Shown: positions 1 to 8,207 of the stretch, piece by piece
Numbering within the stretch: the stretch's first letter is position 1
Layout of the letters: the number at the start of each line of letters is the position of its first letter
Origin: Nocardiopsis ganjiahuensis DSM 45031
GTDB lineage: Bacteria > Actinomycetota > Actinomycetes > Streptosporangiales > Streptosporangiaceae
Assembly: GCF_000341085.1 (NCBI RefSeq)
Contig: NZ_ANBA01000015.1
Span: forward strand, 62,001-126,000
Length of the DNA stretch: 64,000 nucleotides
Reading direction: 5' to 3'
Program-made: the position numbers and the translations under genes
Notes under the pieces: generated by a model
What the model was told of the DNA's origin: nothing
The model's database searches: none
The model's input: only the letters and a program-made list of their open reading frames with translations

Positions 1-204
1 GGCGGCCAGGCCGATGGGTACGGCGAAGGTGAGCGTGGTGCGGACGGTGCCCGAGTCGGTGAGCATGTCCTGGCCGGTGATGACGCGGAGGCCGGCCAGG
101 GAGACGAGCACCGCGGCGAACAGGGTGAGGAAGCGCCAGCGCGACCATCCCCTGGGCCGTGACCGCGGCTTCACCGCTTCCTTGATGTTCAGTTCCTGGC
201 TCAC
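1..204 (-). CDS. Nucleoside-type ABC transporter permease, second subunit (partial, N-terminus)
   Basis: This is the first 68 codons of a second inner-membrane permease; the rest lies beyond the window edge. The GTG start at 204 overlaps the stop of the preceding permease by four bases (GTGA), the usual sign of translational coupling. The visible part has a short basic cytoplasmic head (Lys-Pro-Arg-Ser-Arg-Pro-Arg) followed by a first hydrophobic helix and the beginning of a second. In BMP-type nucleoside importers (NupNOPQ, YufNOPQ, PnrABCDE) two LivM/BPD_transp_2 permeases follow the ATPase, so this is expected to be the second one. The identification rests on position and the membrane profile, because too little sequence is visible for a family match. 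Confidence 0.8.
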   Translation of the reverse strand, partial: MSQELNIKEAVKPRSRPRGWSRWRFLTLFAAVLVSLAGLRVITGQDMLTDSGTVRTTLTFAVPIGLAA

Positions 205-1679
205 TGTGCCTCCCCGCTGGACTCGACGGTCCTGCCGAGCTGCTTGCCGATCTGCTGCTGCTGGTAGCGACGGCCCCAACGGTGCACGACCTCGTAGACC
301 ACGACGACCGTGAGGACGATGGTGGCCTGCGCGATGACCGCGATCTCCTGCGGGATGCCGTCGAAGGGCAGGATGCCCGCCGCCTGGTCCAGGAAGGCCC
401 ACAGCAGCGCGGCGAAGACGATGCCCACCGGGTGGTTGCGGCCCAGCAGGGCGATGGCGATACCGATGAAGCCGATACCCGCCGGGAAGTCCAGCGCGTA
501 GTAGTGCGAGTGGCCGAGCAGCTGGGGCAGGCCCACCAGCCCGGCGATCATGCCCGAGAAGAGCATGGACAGGAAGACCATCTTCTTGACGTTCACGCCG
601 CTGGCCTCGGCCGCGGTCTGCGACTGGCCGGTGGCCCGCAGCTCGAAACCGAAGCGGGTGCGGTTGAGCATCATCCAGTAGAGGACACCGACCGCGGCGG
701 CCAGGAAGACGAGGCCGTAGATCTCCCGCTGCGAGCCGAGGAAGCCCGCGGGGATGCCCGGCACCCACGCCGACTCGGGCATGGGCGGCGTGCCGATGTT
801 GTTGGTGCTGATCTCCACCGCGAGGCGGTCGGTGCTCAGCAGGTAGGCGGTGATGCCGGTGGCGATCGCGTTGAGCATGATCGTGGAGATCACCTCGGAC
901 ACCCCGCGCGCCACCTTGAGGTAACCGGCGATGCCGGCCCACACACCGCCGACCACGATGGCAGTGGCGATGATGACGATCTGGCTGATCACCGGCGGCA
1001 GCACGAGGTAACCGCCCACGGCCGCGGCCAGCAGCGCCGCGAGCCGGTACTGGCCGTCCACGCCGATGTTGAACAGCTTCATCTTGAAGCCGATCGCCAC
1101 GGCCACGGCGGCCAGGTAGTACGTGATGCTGCTGTTGATGATCTGGACCATGCTGTCCGGCCGGGTGCCGAACTCGGCCATCCGCCCGAAGGTCTGGAAC
1201 GGTGCGATACCGCTGAAGTACAGCACGGCGGCGGTGACGGCGATCGCGATCACGCCGGCGGACAGGACCGCGGCGAAGGACAGCGCCATCATCGCGGCCA
1301 GGCGGTGGAACAGCACGAACGCCAGGGCCGAGCCGACCAGCGCGCCGAGAGCCGCCGCGACGGGTTCGATCAGCTGGAGGTCCAGTACCCAGGCGGAGAC
1401 CAGGCCGCCCGCCACCGCCAGGATGAACGACATCGGGAGGACGAGGACGTTGTGGAGGGGCGTGCCCTCCTCCTTGGTCCCGTCGGCCCCGATCCGGCGC
1501 TCGTCCGGGGTGATCGGCGCCAGCGCCGCCACGAGGCCGAAGGCCAGCGTGACGCCGATGAGGAGCGCCGCCCACCACAGGAGGAACAGGTCCAGGGCGA
1601 AGGTGGCCGCGACCCCCAGGACCACGGCCAGGAGAAGGACGACGGGTGCCGCGACGGTGCGGCGTCCGGAGTTACTCAT
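201..1679 (-). CDS. ABC transporter permease (BPD_transp_2/LivM-like), nucleoside uptake
   Basis: A 492-aa polytopic membrane protein with about ten or more hydrophobic helices. Its C-terminal two thirds have the BPD_transp_2 pattern, including the EVISTIMLNAIA segment and the TGQSQTAAEASGVNVKK cytoplasmic loop typical of ribose/nucleoside-type permeases. The roughly 150-residue N-terminal extension of three to four additional helices is normal for actinobacterial members. Its ATG start overlaps the ATPase stop by four bases and its own stop overlaps the next permease start. With the BMP lipoprotein and double-domain ATPase upstream it forms an importer of purine (and perhaps pyrimidine) nucleosides. 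The exact substrate is inferred from the family and from the neighbouring nucleoside salvage genes. Confidence 0.9.
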   Translation of the reverse strand: MSNSGRRTVAAPVVLLLAVVLGVAATFALDLFLLWWAALLIGVTLAFGLVAALAPITPDERRIGADGTKEEGTPLHNVLVLPMSFILAVAGGLVSAWVLDLQLIEPVAAALGALVGSALAFVLFHRLAAMMALSFAAVLSAGVIAIAVTAAVLYFSGIAPFQTFGRMAEFGTRPDSMVQIINSSITYYLAAVAVAIGFKMKLFNIGVDGQYRLAALLAAAVGGYLVLPPVISQIVIIATAIVVGGVWAGIAGYLKVARGVSEVISTIMLNAIATGITAYLLSTDRLAVEISTNNIGTPPMPESAWVPGIPAGFLGSQREIYGLVFLAAAVGVLYWMMLNRTRFGFELRATGQSQTAAEASGVNVKKMVFLSMLFSGMIAGLVGLPQLLGHSHYYALDFPAGIGFIGIAIALLGRNHPVGIVFAALLWAFLDQAAGILPFDGIPQEIAVIAQATIVLTVVVVYEVVHRWGRRYQQQQIGKQLGRTVESSGEAQ

Positions 1680-3286
1680 GCGCCGCCCTCGCTCTCGTTC
1701 CGGTTGGTGCCCTCAGCACCGCTGCCACCTTCTGTCGTGTGCGCGTCCGCGCCGTCCAGCCCGGCGCCGGTCATGGCGGAGCCGAGCTGTTCGGGGGTGA
1801 CGCTGGTCGGGTCGGCCTCCGCGACCAGGCGGCCGCGCAGGATGACGTGGAGTGTGTCGGACATGCCGATGAGCTCGTCGAGGTCGGCGGAGATCAGCAG
1901 GACGGCCAGCCCGGCGGCGCGCGCCTCGCGCAGCTGCTCCCAGATGGCCGACTGCGCGCCCACGTCCACGCCCCGGGTGGGGTGCGCGGCGACCAGAAAG
2001 CGCGGGTCCCCGCTCATCTCACGGCCGATGATGAACTTCTGCTGGTTGCCCCCGGACAGCGCGTCGGCGATGACGTCGATGTTGGGGGTGCGCACGTCGT
2101 ACTCGGAGACGATGCGCTCGGAGTCGGCGCGGGCCCCGGCCCGGTTGATCCAGGAGCCCCTGACGCTGGGCCGGCGGGTCTGGTGGCCCAGGATCCGGTT
2201 CTCCCACAGCGGGGACTCCAGCAGCACGCCGTGCCGGTGGCGGTCCTCGGGGATGTAGCCGACCCCGGCCTCGCGGATGCGCAGCGTGGCCCAGTCGGTG
2301 ATGTCCCGGCCCTCGAGGGTGATGGTGCCGGAGGCGATCCGGCGCATGCCCATGATGGCCTCGATCAGTTCGGACTGGCCGTTGCCCTCGACGCCGGCGA
2401 TACCGACGATCTCGCCCTGGCGGATGTCCAGGGAGACGTCGTCGACGACGGGCCGGTCCTCCGGCGAGCGCACGGTGACCCCGGTCATCGACAGGACGAC
2501 GTGGTCGGTGACGGTGGACTCGCGCAGCTCGGGCACGGGCAGCTCGCCGCCCACCATGAGTGTGGCCAGCTCGCGGGCGGTGGTGGCGCGCGGGTCGGCG
2601 GTGGCCACCGTGGTGCCGCGGCGGATCACGGTGATCTCGTCGGCGACCGACAGGACCTCGTCGAGCTTGTGCGAGATGAAGATGACCGTGAGGCCCTCGC
2701 GCTTGAGCTCGCGCAGGTTGTCGAAGAGCTCGTCGACCTCCTGCGGGACCAGGACGGCGGTGGGCTCGTCCAGGATGATCGTCTCGGCGCCGCGGTAGAG
2801 GACCTTGAGGATCTCCACGCGCTGGCGGTCGCCGACGCCCAGTTCCTCCATGAGGCGGTCGGGGTCGACCCCGAGCCCGTACTGGGCGGACAGCTCCTGG
2901 ATGCGGCTCCTGGCGTTGCGGCCGATGCCGTGCTTGCGCTCGGCGCCCAGGACCACGTTCTCCAGCACGGTGAGGTTGTCGGCGAGCATGAAGTGCTGGT
3001 GCACCATGCCGATGCCGTGCCTGATGGCGTCCGAGGGCGAGTTGAAGCGTACTTCCTGGCCCCGGACCAGGATCTGGCCCTCGTCCGGCTTGTGCATGCC
3101 GTACAGGGTCTTCATCAGCGTGGACTTGCCTGCGCCGTTCTCGCCGACGATGGCGTGCACGGTACCGGGAGCCACGGTGATGTCGATGTCGTGGTTGGCC
3201 ACGACGCCGGGAAAACGTTTCGTGATCCCGTGCAGCTCAACAGCGAAGGGCTCCAAGGCCTCGTCGCCCGATGGCGTGCTGCTCAT
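1676..3286 (-). CDS. ABC transporter ATP-binding protein, double NBD (nucleoside/sugar type)
   Basis: A 536-aa ATPase made of two tandem nucleotide-binding domains, as in NupO/RbsA-type importers. The first NBD has Walker A GENGAGKST and Walker B ILDEPTAVL. The second has a degenerate Walker A (GVEGNGQSE) and signature ALSGGNQQK, the asymmetry usual for this family. The ATG at 3286 is chosen because it has an AGGAG ribosome binding site eight bases upstream; in-frame codons further upstream lack one. It energises uptake from the cytoplasmic side for the two permeases encoded downstream. It is separated from the binding-protein gene by 188 bp that contain two stem-loops. Confidence 0.93.
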   Translation of the reverse strand: MSSTPSGDEALEPFAVELHGITKRFPGVVANHDIDITVAPGTVHAIVGENGAGKSTLMKTLYGMHKPDEGQILVRGQEVRFNSPSDAIRHGIGMVHQHFMLADNLTVLENVVLGAERKHGIGRNARSRIQELSAQYGLGVDPDRLMEELGVGDRQRVEILKVLYRGAETIILDEPTAVLVPQEVDELFDNLRELKREGLTVIFISHKLDEVLSVADEITVIRRGTTVATADPRATTARELATLMVGGELPVPELRESTVTDHVVLSMTGVTVRSPEDRPVVDDVSLDIRQGEIVGIAGVEGNGQSELIEAIMGMRRIASGTITLEGRDITDWATLRIREAGVGYIPEDRHRHGVLLESPLWENRILGHQTRRPSVRGSWINRAGARADSERIVSEYDVRTPNIDVIADALSGGNQQKFIIGREMSGDPRFLVAAHPTRGVDVGAQSAIWEQLREARAAGLAVLLISADLDELIGMSDTLHVILRGRLVAEADPTSVTPEQLGSAMTGAGLDGADAHTTEGGSGAEGTNRNESEGGA

Positions 3287-3371
3287 CTTTCTCCTCGTGG
3301 AAACAGCAACGTGGCGCACGGGACCGGTGTGGTCGTGTCCGGACGCCCTCGTCGCGGAAAACGGCAACCGG

Positions 3372-3413
3372 GACGGCACCGGGAGGGGACTGCTCCCCTG
3401 CACCGGTGCCGTC
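3372..3413 (-). terminator. Large intercistronic stem-loop between binding protein and ATPase genes
   Basis: GACGGCACCGG (3372-3382) pairs perfectly with CCGGTGCCGTC (3403-3413), and inside it AGGGGA pairs with TCCCCT around a CTGC loop. It lies in the transcribed gap after the lipoprotein gene. No T-tract follows, so it is more likely an attenuator or RNA-stabilising hairpin than a full terminator. Confidence 0.6.
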
Positions 3414-3425
3414 CTGGGGCACTGT

Positions 3426-3448
3426 CACCGCGGGCTCTGCCCGCGGTG
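3426..3448 (-). terminator. Second intercistronic stem-loop
   Basis: CACCGCGGGC and GCCCGCGGTG form a perfect ten-base stem with a three-base TCT loop, closer to the lipoprotein stop than the first hairpin. On the minus strand it is met first by polymerase. It probably reduces read-through into the ATPase gene, or protects the 3' end of the binding-protein message. Confidence 0.6.
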
Positions 3449-3474
3449 GGACAACATCATGCCTCGACCAGCGC

Positions 3475-4536
3475 TTACGGCTGGGTCGGGACCTCGATCT
3501 CGCCGTCGATGATCTCCTGCTTGATGGCGTCGAGCTCTTCCTGGATCGGCGCGATGGCCTCCTCGTTCGACTGTGTGTAGTCCACACCGCCGTCGGCGAG
3601 GTCGAAGCGCTGGATGCCGGTCTGCGGCTCACCGTCGACGACGGCCTTGATCATCTCGAAGACGGAGACGTCGACCTGCTTGATGGCGGAGGTCAGCACG
3701 TACGGCTTCTGCTCGTCCTCGGCGTTCTCGTACTGGTCGCTGTCGACGCCGATGAAGGTGAAGTCGTTGTCGACGGCGGCCTGGAGGACACCGTTGCCCG
3801 AGGCGCCGGCGGCGTGGTAGATCACGTCGGCGCCGCGGTCGTACTGGGCCTGGGCGGCCTCACGGCCCTGGGCCGGGTCGCTGAAGCCGCTGAAGTCCGG
3901 CGGCTGGCTCAGGTAGTTGACCTCGACCTCGATGTCCTCGTTCACGTGCTCGACGCCCGCGGCGAAGCCGGCCTCGAACTTGTGGATCAGCGGGGTCTCG
4001 ACCCCGCCGACGAAGCCGACGTGGTCCTCCTCGGTGGTCAGCGCCGCGGCCGCACCGGCCAGGAAGGAGGCCTGCTCCTCGGCGAAGACCAGGCTGGTGA
4101 CGTTCGGGAACTCCTCCTCGTCGACCTCGGAGTCGACGATCGCGAAGTTGGTGTCGGGGTAGTCCCCGGCCACGGCCTCCATGGGCTCCTGGTAGGCGAA
4201 GCCGACGCCGATGACGACGTCGAAGCCCTCCTCGGCCATGTTGGCGAGGCGGTCCTGCTTGTCGGAGTCGGCCTCACCGTCGGCCGGCTCGAAGTCGGCC
4301 GTCTCGACGCCGAGTTCCTCGGCCGCGCGCTCCAGGCCCCGGAAGGCGGAGTCGTTGAAGGAGCGGTCGCCGCGGCCACCGACGTCGTAGGCGAGACCGA
4401 CGCGGACCTCGGAAGAGGCCTCCTCGTCGCTGCCTCCGTCGGCTCCGCCGTCTTCGGCCGCGTTGTCACACGCGGTCAGTGCCAGCACGCCCGCCGCGGC
4501 GACCGCGGCGAACTTGGCTGCGTTGCTGCGCTTCAC
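3475..4536 (-). CDS. BMP-family substrate-binding lipoprotein (nucleoside importer)
   Basis: A 353-aa secreted lipoprotein. After a short basic N-terminus and hydrophobic stretch it has the lipobox Leu-Thr-Ala-Cys, followed by an acidic Gly/Glu/Asp-rich linker. The mature part matches the Bmp/Med family (AYDVGGRGDRSFNDSAF near the start, VIYHAAGASGNGV for the ligand pocket). This family binds purine nucleosides outside the membrane and hands them to the NupOPQ-type permease. The GTG start at 4536 follows a GGGGAG ribosome binding site at good distance; upstream in-frame codons do not look translated. It is the first gene of the transporter operon, and a dre-like palindrome lies about 300 bp upstream. 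Confidence 0.92.
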   Translation of the reverse strand: MKRSNAAKFAAVAAAGVLALTACDNAAEDGGADGGSDEEASSEVRVGLAYDVGGRGDRSFNDSAFRGLERAAEELGVETADFEPADGEADSDKQDRLANMAEEGFDVVIGVGFAYQEPMEAVAGDYPDTNFAIVDSEVDEEEFPNVTSLVFAEEQASFLAGAAAALTTEEDHVGFVGGVETPLIHKFEAGFAAGVEHVNEDIEVEVNYLSQPPDFSGFSDPAQGREAAQAQYDRGADVIYHAAGASGNGVLQAAVDNDFTFIGVDSDQYENAEDEQKPYVLTSAIKQVDVSVFEMIKAVVDGEPQTGIQRFDLADGGVDYTQSNEEAIAPIQEELDAIKQEIIDGEIEVPTQP

Positions 4537-4900
4537 TTGAAACTCTCCCCTTCGCCCTCTCAGCGGCCCGCATTCCGAGCGGAACCGACCTGAGTTCTGC
4601 TGCCGGACAATATCCGCTGGCCGAAAGTACACCTAACCAACGGACGGAGTTGTTATGAAGGCGAGAGCAGAGTGACACGGTGCCTTACCTGGAAGTTACC
4701 AACAGCACACCGGATCGGGGCAACCAACGGCCTATTGGCTGTTTTTGACCTCCCCTTCCCCTGAAAAACCGGCCCGTGCGACGGCGCGTGTCGTGACCTT
4801 CACCCAAGGTCACACGCCCACGTCGGACCCAACCGGTCTAGACCGGACTGACCCATTCGCGGCCGGTGCCCTCGGGCCACGGCGCCTCGTCGGGCCGAGC
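4537..4900. promoter_or_regulatory. Promoter region of the nucleoside importer operon
   Basis: This 364-bp gap separates the importer lipoprotein start (4536, minus strand) from the hydrolase stop (4901). No coding sequence is convincing here. It contains the CCGGTCTAGACCGG palindrome at 4833-4846. Local GC falls around 4600-4760, consistent with a promoter, but no clear -35/-10 pair can be assigned. Confidence 0.5.
4833..4846. promoter_or_regulatory. dre-like GntR/HutC operator palindrome
   Basis: CCGGTCTAGACCGG is a perfect 14-bp palindrome. Its ten-base core GGTCTAGACC is the core of the DasR/NagR operators (consensus around TGGTCTAGACCA) bound by HutC-type GntR regulators. A second copy of the same core lies upstream of deoC at 17154. 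Binding is inference. Confidence 0.6.
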
Positions 4901-5632
4901 TCATTCGTCGAGGAAGGCCACGACGGCTTCCTTGAAGACCCTGGAGGAGACGGCGTTGGCGTGGTCGCGGCCGGGGATCTCCACGTGCGATCCGCCGCAG
5001 CGTTCGGCGAGCTCCCGCGCACCCTCCGCGACGGTGTCCCTGGCTCCGGAGACCAGGAGCACCGGGATCCCCTCGGGACGCGGTTCCTCCTGGAAGGGGC
5101 GGGAGGCCTGCCCCCGGGCACAGGCGGCGAGGGCCGCGGCGTCGTTGCCCGGAAGCCCGGCGACGGTGCGGTAGACGTGGTCGAAGGGGCTGTCCCCCTC
5201 GCCGGGTCCGGTCGTGTCCAGGCCGGCCAGGGCGTCGGCCGGGCCGAACCCGCCCAGGACCAGGCGGCGCACCCGCTCGGGCGCGGTGAGCGCGAGCTCC
5301 CAGGCCAGCCGGGACCCCATGGAGTAGCCGACGGCGTCGACGCTCTCCAGGCCCAGCTCGTCGAGCATCGCCAGGAGGTCGGCGACGAAGTGTTCGGGCA
5401 GGTAGAGACCGCTGTCGGTGGGTTTGTCGCTGGCCCCGTGGCCGCGCAGGTCCGGGCCGATGACACGGCGTCCGGCGGTGTCGAGGACACGCGGCCATCC
5501 GGCGGCGCGCCAATTCATGTCGAAGCTGGTCCCGAAACCGTGCAGCAGAAGCACCGGTACGGAGTCGGCCGGGTTCTGGGAAGGCAAATCCGCATAGCGC
5601 ATTGTCACGTCTCCAGCGAGATTCGCAGTCAT
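4901..5632 (-). CDS. Alpha/beta hydrolase
   Basis: A 243-aa single-domain alpha/beta hydrolase. The oxyanion-hole motif HGFG is at 31-34, the nucleophile elbow Gly-Tyr-Ser-Met-Gly places the catalytic Ser at 104, and Asp199 (GARDT) and His224 (GRDHANAV) complete the triad. Length and the PDLRGHGAS motif fit small esterases or epoxide/lactone hydrolases. The substrate cannot be told. The ATG at 5632 follows GGAAGG. It is transcribed alone: a terminator-like hairpin separates it from the dehydrogenase operon upstream, and the importer promoter region lies downstream. Confidence 0.88.
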   Translation of the reverse strand: MTANLAGDVTMRYADLPSQNPADSVPVLLLHGFGTSFDMNWRAAGWPRVLDTAGRRVIGPDLRGHGASDKPTDSGLYLPEHFVADLLAMLDELGLESVDAVGYSMGSRLAWELALTAPERVRRLVLGGFGPADALAGLDTTGPGEGDSPFDHVYRTVAGLPGNDAAALAACARGQASRPFQEEPRPEGIPVLLVSGARDTVAEGARELAERCGGSHVEIPGRDHANAVSSRVFKEAVVAFLDE

Positions 5633-5704
5633 GAATCCTTCCGTTCTTATGCCGGGGGTGGGATTTGGTGGAAAAACACGAGGACCCATTCAGATGTTCC
5701 TATA

Positions 5705-5761
5705 AACGGGGACCCGTACGGGGCGCTGCCGTTTGTGTCGACATCCGAACGGGTCCCCGTT
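5705..5761 (-). terminator. Terminator-like inverted repeat after the 2-oxo-acid dehydrogenase operon
   Basis: AACGGGGACCCGT (5705-5717) and ACGGGTCCCCGTT (5749-5761) are perfect 13-base complements with a 31-base loop. The repeat sits 43 bp past the last gene of the operon. On the minus strand it is followed by a short TTTAT, so termination is plausible but not canonical. Confidence 0.55.
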
Positions 5762-5803
5762 GAAGGTGGGACCTTCGGCGTAGTGGTCCAGGGGTGCCGG
5801 GCG

Positions 5804-6148
5804 TCAGTCCGTCGGGGGCTTGAGCCGCACCCGGCGCTTGGGCTTGGCGTCCTCGGTCGGGACGCGACCGACGATGCCGGCCTGCGGGGCGCTCTCCTCG
5901 ACCTCGACGGCGAAGGTCACCAGCGGGTCGCCGACCGGGACGACCTGCTCCTCCTCGGCGTGCAGCTCGACCACGCGCCCGGCCTTGGGCGAGGGGATGA
6001 CCACGGCCGACTTGGTGGTCTCCACCTCGACCAGCGGGTCGTTGCGGCCGATGGTGTCACCGACCGAGACCTGCCATTCGAGGACGGTGGCCTCGACCAG
6101 TCCTTCGCCCAGGTCGGGAAGGGTGAAGGTGATGTTCTCTTCTGCCAT
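5804..6148 (-). CDS. Stand-alone lipoyl-domain protein (E2-like, no catalytic domain)
   Basis: A 114-aa protein consisting of one biotinyl/lipoyl domain (residues 5-80) with the lipoylation lysine at Lys46 in the motif Val-Glu-Thr-Thr-Lys-Ser-Ala, then a basic tail rich in Lys, Arg and Pro. Normal E2 acyltransferases are 400-600 aa and continue into a peripheral subunit-binding domain and a catalytic domain, both absent here. The reading frame ends at a clean stop with a terminator-like repeat downstream and no continuing E2 sequence in other frames, so this looks like a true small gene rather than a fresh frameshift. It lies 5 bp after the E1 beta stop. It probably serves as a swinging arm for E1 with an acyltransferase encoded elsewhere. 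Confidence 0.85.
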   Translation of the reverse strand: MAEENITFTLPDLGEGLVEATVLEWQVSVGDTIGRNDPLVEVETTKSAVVIPSPKAGRVVELHAEEEQVVPVGDPLVTFAVEVEESAPQAGIVGRVPTEDAKPKRRVRLKPPTD

Positions 6149-6153
6149 GTCGG

Positions 6154-7173
6154 CTAGTACTCCAGGGTTCGCTGGACCGCGAGCAGGACGCGGTCGATCG
6201 TCGGCAGGTACTGGGGCTCCAGCGGTCCAGCCGGGTAGGGGACGTCGAATCCGGTGACGCGCTGGACCGGGGCGGCCAGCTCACGGAAGCAGTTCTCGGT
6301 GACGAGGGTGGCCACCTCGGCACCGAGCCCGGCGGTGAGCGGGGCCTCGTGGACGACCACGGCGCGCTTGGTCCGCGAGACCGAGGCGGCCAGTCCGGCG
6401 GTGTCGATGGGCTTGAGCCAGCGCAGGTCCAGGACCTCCAGGTCGACCCCGTCCTCGGCGGCGAGTTCGGCGACCTGGACGCACTTGTGCACCATCGCGC
6501 CCCAGGCGACGAGGGTGGCGTGGCGTCCGGGGCGGACGATGCGGCTGGTGCCGATGGGGTCGGTGGGCTCGCTCAGTTGGACCGGGCGGCGGTCCCAGTA
6601 GCGGGCCTTGGGCTCCATGAAGACGACCGGGTCGTCGGAGCGCACCGACTGCAGCAGCAGGCTGTAGGCCTCACCGGGGTCCGAGGGGGCGACGACCTTC
6701 AGCCCGGGGGTGTGGGCGAAGAGGGCCTCGAGGCTCTCGCCGTGGTGTTCGGGCGCCTGGATGCCGCCGAAGGAGGGCAGGCGCAGGGTGATCGGCATGG
6801 GTGCGGCGCCGCGGGTGCGGTAGTTCATGCGCGCCACCTGGTTGACGATCTGGTCGACGGCCGGGTAGGCGAAGCCGTCGAACTGGAGCTCGGGGACGGG
6901 CCGCCAGCCGTTCATGGCCAGGCCGACCGCCATGCCCATGATGGCGGACTCGGCCAGCGGGGTGTCGAAGACGCGCTGGTCGCCGAACTCCTTCTGGAGG
7001 CCGTCGGTGACCCGGAAGACCCCTCCGAGGGCTCCGACGTCCTCACCGAAGACGAGGACGTTCGGGTCCTCCGAGAGCAGGACGCGCAGGGCGCGGTTGA
7101 TGGCCTGCTGCATGGACAGCTCGACGGTGCGGGGCTCGACCGCGGTGTCGGCGCGTTCGATCAGCTCTGTCAC
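6154..7173 (-). CDS. 2-oxo-acid dehydrogenase E1 component, beta subunit
   Basis: A 339-aa transketolase-like pyrimidine-binding protein, full length for E1 beta of branched-chain or pyruvate dehydrogenases. Typical motifs are visible: VFGEDVGALGGVFRVT near residue 40, DTPLAESAIMG, and the C-terminal transketolase domain with VVVHEAPLTAGLGAEVA. The start is the GTG at 7173, which overlaps the E1 alpha stop by four bases (GTGA). With E1 alpha it decarboxylates a 2-oxo acid and acylates a lipoyl arm in the cytoplasm. The divergent Lrp/AsnC regulator favours branched-chain 2-oxo acids, but pyruvate cannot be excluded. Confidence 0.92.
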   Translation of the reverse strand: MTELIERADTAVEPRTVELSMQQAINRALRVLLSEDPNVLVFGEDVGALGGVFRVTDGLQKEFGDQRVFDTPLAESAIMGMAVGLAMNGWRPVPELQFDGFAYPAVDQIVNQVARMNYRTRGAAPMPITLRLPSFGGIQAPEHHGESLEALFAHTPGLKVVAPSDPGEAYSLLLQSVRSDDPVVFMEPKARYWDRRPVQLSEPTDPIGTSRIVRPGRHATLVAWGAMVHKCVQVAELAAEDGVDLEVLDLRWLKPIDTAGLAASVSRTKRAVVVHEAPLTAGLGAEVATLVTENCFRELAAPVQRVTGFDVPYPAGPLEPQYLPTIDRVLLAVQRTLEY

Positions 7174-8207
7174 AGCTCGACCTCTTCCTGCCAGGTGCGG
7201 TGCTGCCGGGTCAGCTCGTCGGTGGTCTCCCGGAAGACGTGGGTGAACAGCTCCGAGCCGTCGGGCTCGGGGGCGGCGGCGACCCCGTCGCGGATCTCCT
7301 CGGCCCTTCTGGCGGCCTCGGCATCGACGTCGGCGAAGAACTCCTCGTCGGCGTGCCCGGCCTCGAGCATGGCGGCGCGCAGCAGGTCGATGGGGTCGCG
7401 CCGGCGCCAGCGGTCGGCGTCGGACTCGTCGCGGTAGCGGCCGGGGTCGTCGGAGGTGGAGTGGGGCTCGACGCGGTAGGTGAGGGCCTCGATGACGGTG
7501 GGGCCGCCGCCGTTGCGGGCGCGTTCGACCGCCTCGGCGGTGACCGTGTGGACGGCTCCGGCGTCGTTGCCGTCGACGAGGACGCCGGTCATGCCGTAGC
7601 CCTCGGCGCGCGCGGCGATGGAACCGCCCGCGACCTGGCGCTCGTTGGGCACCGACAGGGCCCACTGGTTGTTCTGGCAGAAGAAGATGACGGGTGCCGT
7701 GAAGACCCCGGCGAAGTTCATGGCCTCGTGTACGTCGCCCTCGGAGCTGGCGCCGTCGCCGAAGTAGGCCATGGCGACGCCGTCGTCACCGCGGAGGCGT
7801 TCGCCGAGCGCCCAGCCCACGGCGTGGGGGACGGGGCCGCCGACCACCGCGTTGATGGCGCCGAAGCGGGACTCCATGACGTCGTAGAGGCCGCCGTGCC
7901 ACAGGGCCCGGTGGGTGGCCATGTAGCCGACCATCTCGACGCCGTAGGCGAGGGCGGCGGCCATCTCACGGTAGGTGGGGAAGACGAAGTCGCGGGTGGG
8001 GTCGAGAGCGCTGGCGCTGCCGACCTGCGCGGCCTCCTGTCCCCGGACGGAGACGTAGGCGGGGAAGACGCCCTGGCGCTGGAGGGCGATGGCCTCGGTG
8101 TCCAGATCACGCGCGGTGCGCATGTCGCGGTAGAGGCCGCGGGTCAGTTCGGGTGTCAGGTGCTCCACGGTGATGGCGCCCTGACCCGTCGACTCTTGGG
8201 GTGGCAT
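7170..8207 (-). CDS. 2-oxo-acid dehydrogenase E1 component, alpha subunit
   Basis: A 345-aa ThDP-dependent E1 alpha subunit. The thiamine diphosphate motif runs from Gly-Asp-Gly (150-152) to Asn-Asn (179-180). HSTSDDPGRYR near residue 255 is the phosphorylation-loop region conserved in BCKDH/PDH E1 alpha. The ATG at 8207 has a GGAG nine bases upstream. It is the first gene of a three-gene operon (E1 alpha, E1 beta, lipoyl domain) transcribed away from the Lrp-type regulator at 8911. Branched-chain 2-oxo acids, the source of branched fatty-acid primers in actinomycetes, are the most likely substrates by context. Confidence 0.92.
   Translation of the reverse strand: MPPQESTGQGAITVEHLTPELTRGLYRDMRTARDLDTEAIALQRQGVFPAYVSVRGQEAAQVGSASALDPTRDFVFPTYREMAAALAYGVEMVGYMATHRALWHGGLYDVMESRFGAINAVVGGPVPHAVGWALGERLRGDDGVAMAYFGDGASSEGDVHEAMNFAGVFTAPVIFFCQNNQWALSVPNERQVAGGSIAARAEGYGMTGVLVDGNDAGAVHTVTAEAVERARNGGGPTVIEALTYRVEPHSTSDDPGRYRDESDADRWRRRDPIDLLRAAMLEAGHADEEFFADVDAEAARRAEEIRDGVAAAPEPDGSELFTHVFRETTDELTRQHRTWQEEVEL

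Noticed and set aside
282-2258. Long plus-strand open frame of about 658 codons
   Set aside because: It lies opposite the permease and ATPase genes, is rich in Asp/His/Arg/Gly without domain motifs, and is the usual antisense shadow in high-GC DNA.
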